Shown here: positions 61,860 through 64,000 of the stretch, one piece after another
Layout: every line of letters begins with the position of its first letter
How positions within the stretch are numbered: the first letter of the stretch is position 1
Source: Oceaniferula spumae
Lineage (GTDB): Bacteria > Verrucomicrobiota > Verrucomicrobiia > Verrucomicrobiales > Akkermansiaceae
Direction of reading: 5' to 3'
DNA length: 64,000 nt
NCBI RefSeq assembly: GCF_042849255.1
Contig: NZ_AP026866.1
Span: 186,001 to 250,000, forward strand
Notes under the pieces: model-generated
Seen by the model: the letters and a program-made list of their open reading frames with translations, nothing else
What the model was told of the DNA's origin: nothing
The model's database searches: none
Translations under genes and position numbers: made by a program

Positions 61860-62687
61860 TTAGATGACTCGGTCGTTACCGCCGTCAATAGGAATTTGAG
61901 CCCCTGTGGTGGCTTTGAACGCCGGGCCGGCAACGGTGCTGACCATGAGGGCGATGTCGGTGGACTTGATCTCGGTGCGCAGGAGGTTTTTGGTTTTGTA
62001 TTCCTGCACGGTCATGCCGTAGCGATCGGCGGATTTTTTCAAAGCTTCCTCGGTCCAGATTTCGGTGTCGAAAACGGCGTCGGGGTGAAGGGTGTTGACG
62101 CGCACTCCGAAGGGGGCGAGTTCGAGGGCGGCTACGCGAGCGAGCTGGGTGACACCGGCTTTGGTGACTGAGTAAGCGGCTGCGCCAGGGCCGGGTGCGC
62201 TGAAGTTACGAGAACCGATGATGATGATCGAGGCATCGATGCCTTCTTTCAGGTAGGGGATGGAAAAGCGGAGAAAGCGCTGCGTCGCAGTGAGGTTAAT
62301 CTTCATGTGCAGGTCCCAGCTGTCGCCTAACACTTCGATGTATTCGCCGGATTTGAAAATGCCGGCATTGGCGACAACGATGTCGAGACCACCGTGATCG
62401 GCGACGACTTTATCAACGGCGGCTTCGAGTGCGGCATCATCGGTGATGTCACAAACAACTCCGCTGAGGCCTTCGCCTTTCAAGTTTTCAGAGATGGCAG
62501 GATTGATATCCATGCCGATGACGATGGCACCGTCTGCGTGGAGTTTTTCCGCAGTGGCCCGGCCAATGCCGCCGCAAGCGCCGGTGACGATGGCGACTTT
62601 ACCAGCGTGGGGTTTCAGGGGATCAGACTGATCGGCGGAGAAGCTGGCTTTGCGAGCTTGGGCTTTTTCTATGAGTTCTTGGGACAT
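61860..62687 (-). CDS. Short-chain dehydrogenase/reductase
   Basis: A 275-residue SDR. Nucleotide motif TGACGGIGRATAEKL lies at about 35-49, DIN follows strand 2 (NAD preference), NAGIF at about 110, and the active site is Ser in IIIGSRNFSA (about 158) with Tyr/Lys in AAYSVTKAG (about 170). An N-terminal extension of about 28 residues (SQELIEKAQARKASF) precedes the Rossmann fold. It resembles SDRs linked to deoxysugar aldolase pathways. It lies 19 bases downstream of the epimerase gene, and the LsrF-like aldolase is upstream, so it is probably one catabolic operon. Confidence 0.9.
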   Translation of the reverse strand: MSQELIEKAQARKASFSADQSDPLKPHAGKVAIVTGACGGIGRATAEKLHADGAIVIGMDINPAISENLKGEGLSGVVCDITDDAALEAAVDKVVADHGGLDIVVANAGIFKSGEYIEVLGDSWDLHMKINLTATQRFLRFSIPYLKEGIDASIIIIGSRNFSAPGPGAAAYSVTKAGVTQLARVAALELAPFGVRVNTLHPDAVFDTEIWTEEALKKSADRYGMTVQEYKTKNLLRTEIKSTDIALMVSTVAGPAFKATTGAQIPIDGGNDRVI

Positions 62688-62706
62688 GGTAAAATGGGGT
62701 GGGGGG

Positions 62707-63393
62707 TTAGTTATTGATGGATGTCTGCATCTCTTGGATATTTGCGGCTGGATCGTTGCCGTCGAAAATAGCCGAGCCGGTGACGATGAGGTCAGATTGC
62801 ATTTTTGCGAGTTCGCCGACGTTGTCTTTTTTGACCGCTCCGTCGATGGCGAGAACGAGTTCAGGTTTGGCGGCGCGGAGTTGGGTGATACGTTCGGCGA
62901 CTACATCGAAGTAGGTTTGTTTACCAGTATCAGGCCCGATGGAAAGTAGGAAAACCACATCGCAGAGATCGAGGTGAGGCAAAAGCTCCTCGATGGGTGT
63001 GGTGGGGTAAATGCCGGCACTGGCCAGACAGCCCGCTTCGCGAATGCTGGTGAGAGTGGCGGAGATGTCATCGCATTGCTCGATCTGCACGGTGATGATG
63101 TCAGCACCGGCGGCGGCAAAATCGGCCACGTGCTTTTCCGGATGGGAAGTGAGCAGGTGGACGTCTTTGATGAGGTCGGTTTTCAAACCAGCGAGAAAGC
63201 CGGAGCCGACGGAAATTTTTGGCCACACAGTGCCGTCCATGACGTCAAGATGCAGGAAATGGATTCCGTTGTCGTTGAGGATCTGGATGTCGTTAGCCTG
63301 ATGCATCATGTCACCTGTTAGGGTTCCGATGCTCAGCTGAGGTGCTCCGCTGGTGACGGACTTCAGGCGGTCGAGTTTTTCTGTGTGGCTCAT
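62707..63393 (-). CDS. Ribulose-phosphate 3-epimerase family protein
   Basis: A 228-residue TIM barrel. HLDVMDGTVWPKISVG (about 48) has the catalytic Asp and metal His of the family (HxDxMDG). VHLLTSHPEKHV (about 80) matches the second His block, and LAIDGAVKKDN (about 183) the second catalytic Asp (usually VDGG). An Ile/Gly-rich phosphate-binding end (VTGSAIF) is present. The departures from canonical Rpe (TVWPKISVG instead of FVPN) suggest a special sugar phosphate, like AlsE-type enzymes. Flanked by an aldolase and an SDR. Confidence 0.87.
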   Translation of the reverse strand: MSHTEKLDRLKSVTSGAPQLSIGTLTGDMMHQANDIQILNDNGIHFLHLDVMDGTVWPKISVGSGFLAGLKTDLIKDVHLLTSHPEKHVADFAAAGADIITVQIEQCDDISATLTSIREAGCLASAGIYPTTPIEELLPHLDLCDVVFLLSIGPDTGKQTYFDVVAERITQLRAAKPELVLAIDGAVKKDNVGELAKMQSDLIVTGSAIFDGNDPAANIQEMQTSINN

Positions 63394-63446
63394 AGTAGGG
63401 AAAATGGATCCGGCCGATCAAAACGACCGGCCGGATCTATAAGTTG

Positions 63447-64000
63447 TTAGGCTTCGTTCTTCACGGTGTTGAAGAGGTCGAATGCCTCGGCAGGTTTGGC
63501 GTTGTTGTGCACAACTTCCTTGACTGCTTTCATCATCGCGAGGGGTGCCTCGGACTGGAATACGTTACGTCCCATGTCGACACCGGAGGCACCGCACTGG
63601 ATGGCGTTGTAGCAAAGCTCAAGGGCTTCAAGCTCAGGGAGCTTCTTACCACCGGCGATGACCACAGGAACTGGGCAAGCTGCCACTACGTTCTCGAAGC
63701 CTTCAGTGTAGTAAGTTTTCACGATGGAAGCACCGTTCTCAGCGCAAACACGTGAAGCGAGGCCGAAGTAACGTGCGTCACGAGCCATGTCCTTACCGAC
63801 GGCGGTAACACCCATCACTGGGATGCCATACTTGTTTCCAATGTCAACCAGGCGGCTGAAGTTGGCGATGGTGGAAGCCTCGGTGTCGGCGTCACCAATG
63901 GAGAGCATTGCCGCCATGGCGGAAACGTTCATGCTGATGGCGTCCTGCTCGGCGATGAGCACGTTGTGGTTCATCTCGGTGAGGATGGTGGTGCCGGTAT
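63447..64000 (-). CDS. Class I aldolase, LsrF/DhnA-like (partial)
   Basis: The 3' part (about 184 codons) of a DeoC/FbaB-like class I aldolase; the frame stays open to the window edge, so the N-terminus is missing. SASIVKTYYTEGF-type strand with Lys in ASIVKTYY is the expected Schiff-base lysine, and VPVVIAGGKKLPE plus VDMGRNVFQSEAP are the phosphate-binding blocks typical of LsrF and DhnA-type fructose-bisphosphate aldolase. The LsrF-like ending (MMKAVKEVVHNNAKPAEAFDLF) favours LsrF-type chemistry. It is upstream of the epimerase and SDR genes in the same direction, with 53 bases to the former. Confidence 0.9.
   Translation of the reverse strand, partial: TGTTILTEMNHNVLIAEQDAISMNVSAMAAMLSIGDADTEASTIANFSRLVDIGNKYGIPVMGVTAVGKDMARDARYFGLASRVCAENGASIVKTYYTEGFENVVAACPVPVVIAGGKKLPELEALELCYNAIQCGASGVDMGRNVFQSEAPLAMMKAVKEVVHNNAKPAEAFDLFNTVKNEA

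Overview
The window looks like a chromosomal segment of a verrucomicrobium. This is inferred from gene content, not from a marker gene. Lineage hallmarks seen here are a DUF1501 / DUF1549-DUF1553 pair, a giant ThuA-dehydrogenase-cytochrome c fusion, neighbouring CxPxR sulfatases, an NPYAAP-type small membrane protein, and an SHD1-domain exported protein. Coding density is high and most starts lack an obvious Shine-Dalgarno sequence. I see no phage, insertion sequence or CRISPR array.

Layout. 1-4.7 kb (+): a truncated unknown gene, a YwlE-like phosphatase, an N-acetylhexosamine 1-kinase homologue and a TIM-barrel-like protein. 4.7-10.9 kb (-): ffh, a polysaccharide deacetylase, a small membrane protein, then a three-gene amino-sugar nucleotide cluster (4-epimerase, NahK-type kinase, nucleotidyltransferase). 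11.1-16.7 kb (+): 2-oxoacid dehydrogenase E1 alpha, E1 beta and E2, a C39-like protein and a 2-hydroxyacid dehydrogenase. 16.8-18.2 kb (-): a DEAD-box helicase. 18.5-21.6 kb (+): two sulfatases and a small protein. 22-24.8 kb (-): tRNA-fMet, pheA, scpB and an Ala/Lys-rich lipoprotein. 25-28.6 kb: tRNA-Pro with a duplicated 3' end, a SelW-like gene with an in-frame UGA, an FAH-family enzyme, a MoxR ATPase and an exported unknown. 28.9-38.6 kb: an M48 protease and a 2703-residue subtilisin-like protein. 38.6-45.6 kb (-): a tripartite ABC efflux operon. 45.8-46.7 kb (+): an SHD1 protein with an in-frame UGA. 46.8-50.2 kb (-): tig-clpP-clpX. 50.4-53.1 kb: a peptidase, a DUF2071-like protein and a membrane protein. 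53.1-64 kb (-): DUF1501, the DUF1549/1553 cytochrome, the giant fusion, then an SDR / ribulose-phosphate-epimerase-like / LsrF-like aldolase cluster running off the end.

The most important observation is two genes apparently interrupted by UGA: a SelW/Rdx-like gene (25460-25678) and an SHD1-domain gene (45845-46675). In both, the reading frame continues with sensible protein. In both, a perfect 6-7 bp hairpin with a G-containing apical loop starts 15 nt after the UGA, and its loop starts 21 nt after it. This is the geometry of a bacterial SECIS element. I read both as candidate selenoproteins; the second would be a family I do not recognise as a selenoprotein.

A second genome-scale signal is a strong excess of the hexamer TGTTAG/CTAACA: about 74 copies by eye, against roughly 7-15 for each of the other three NGTTAG words. 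It has no obvious strand preference, and it is absent from the AT-rich middle of the giant subtilisin-like gene, which also differs in codon use from its own N-terminal part.
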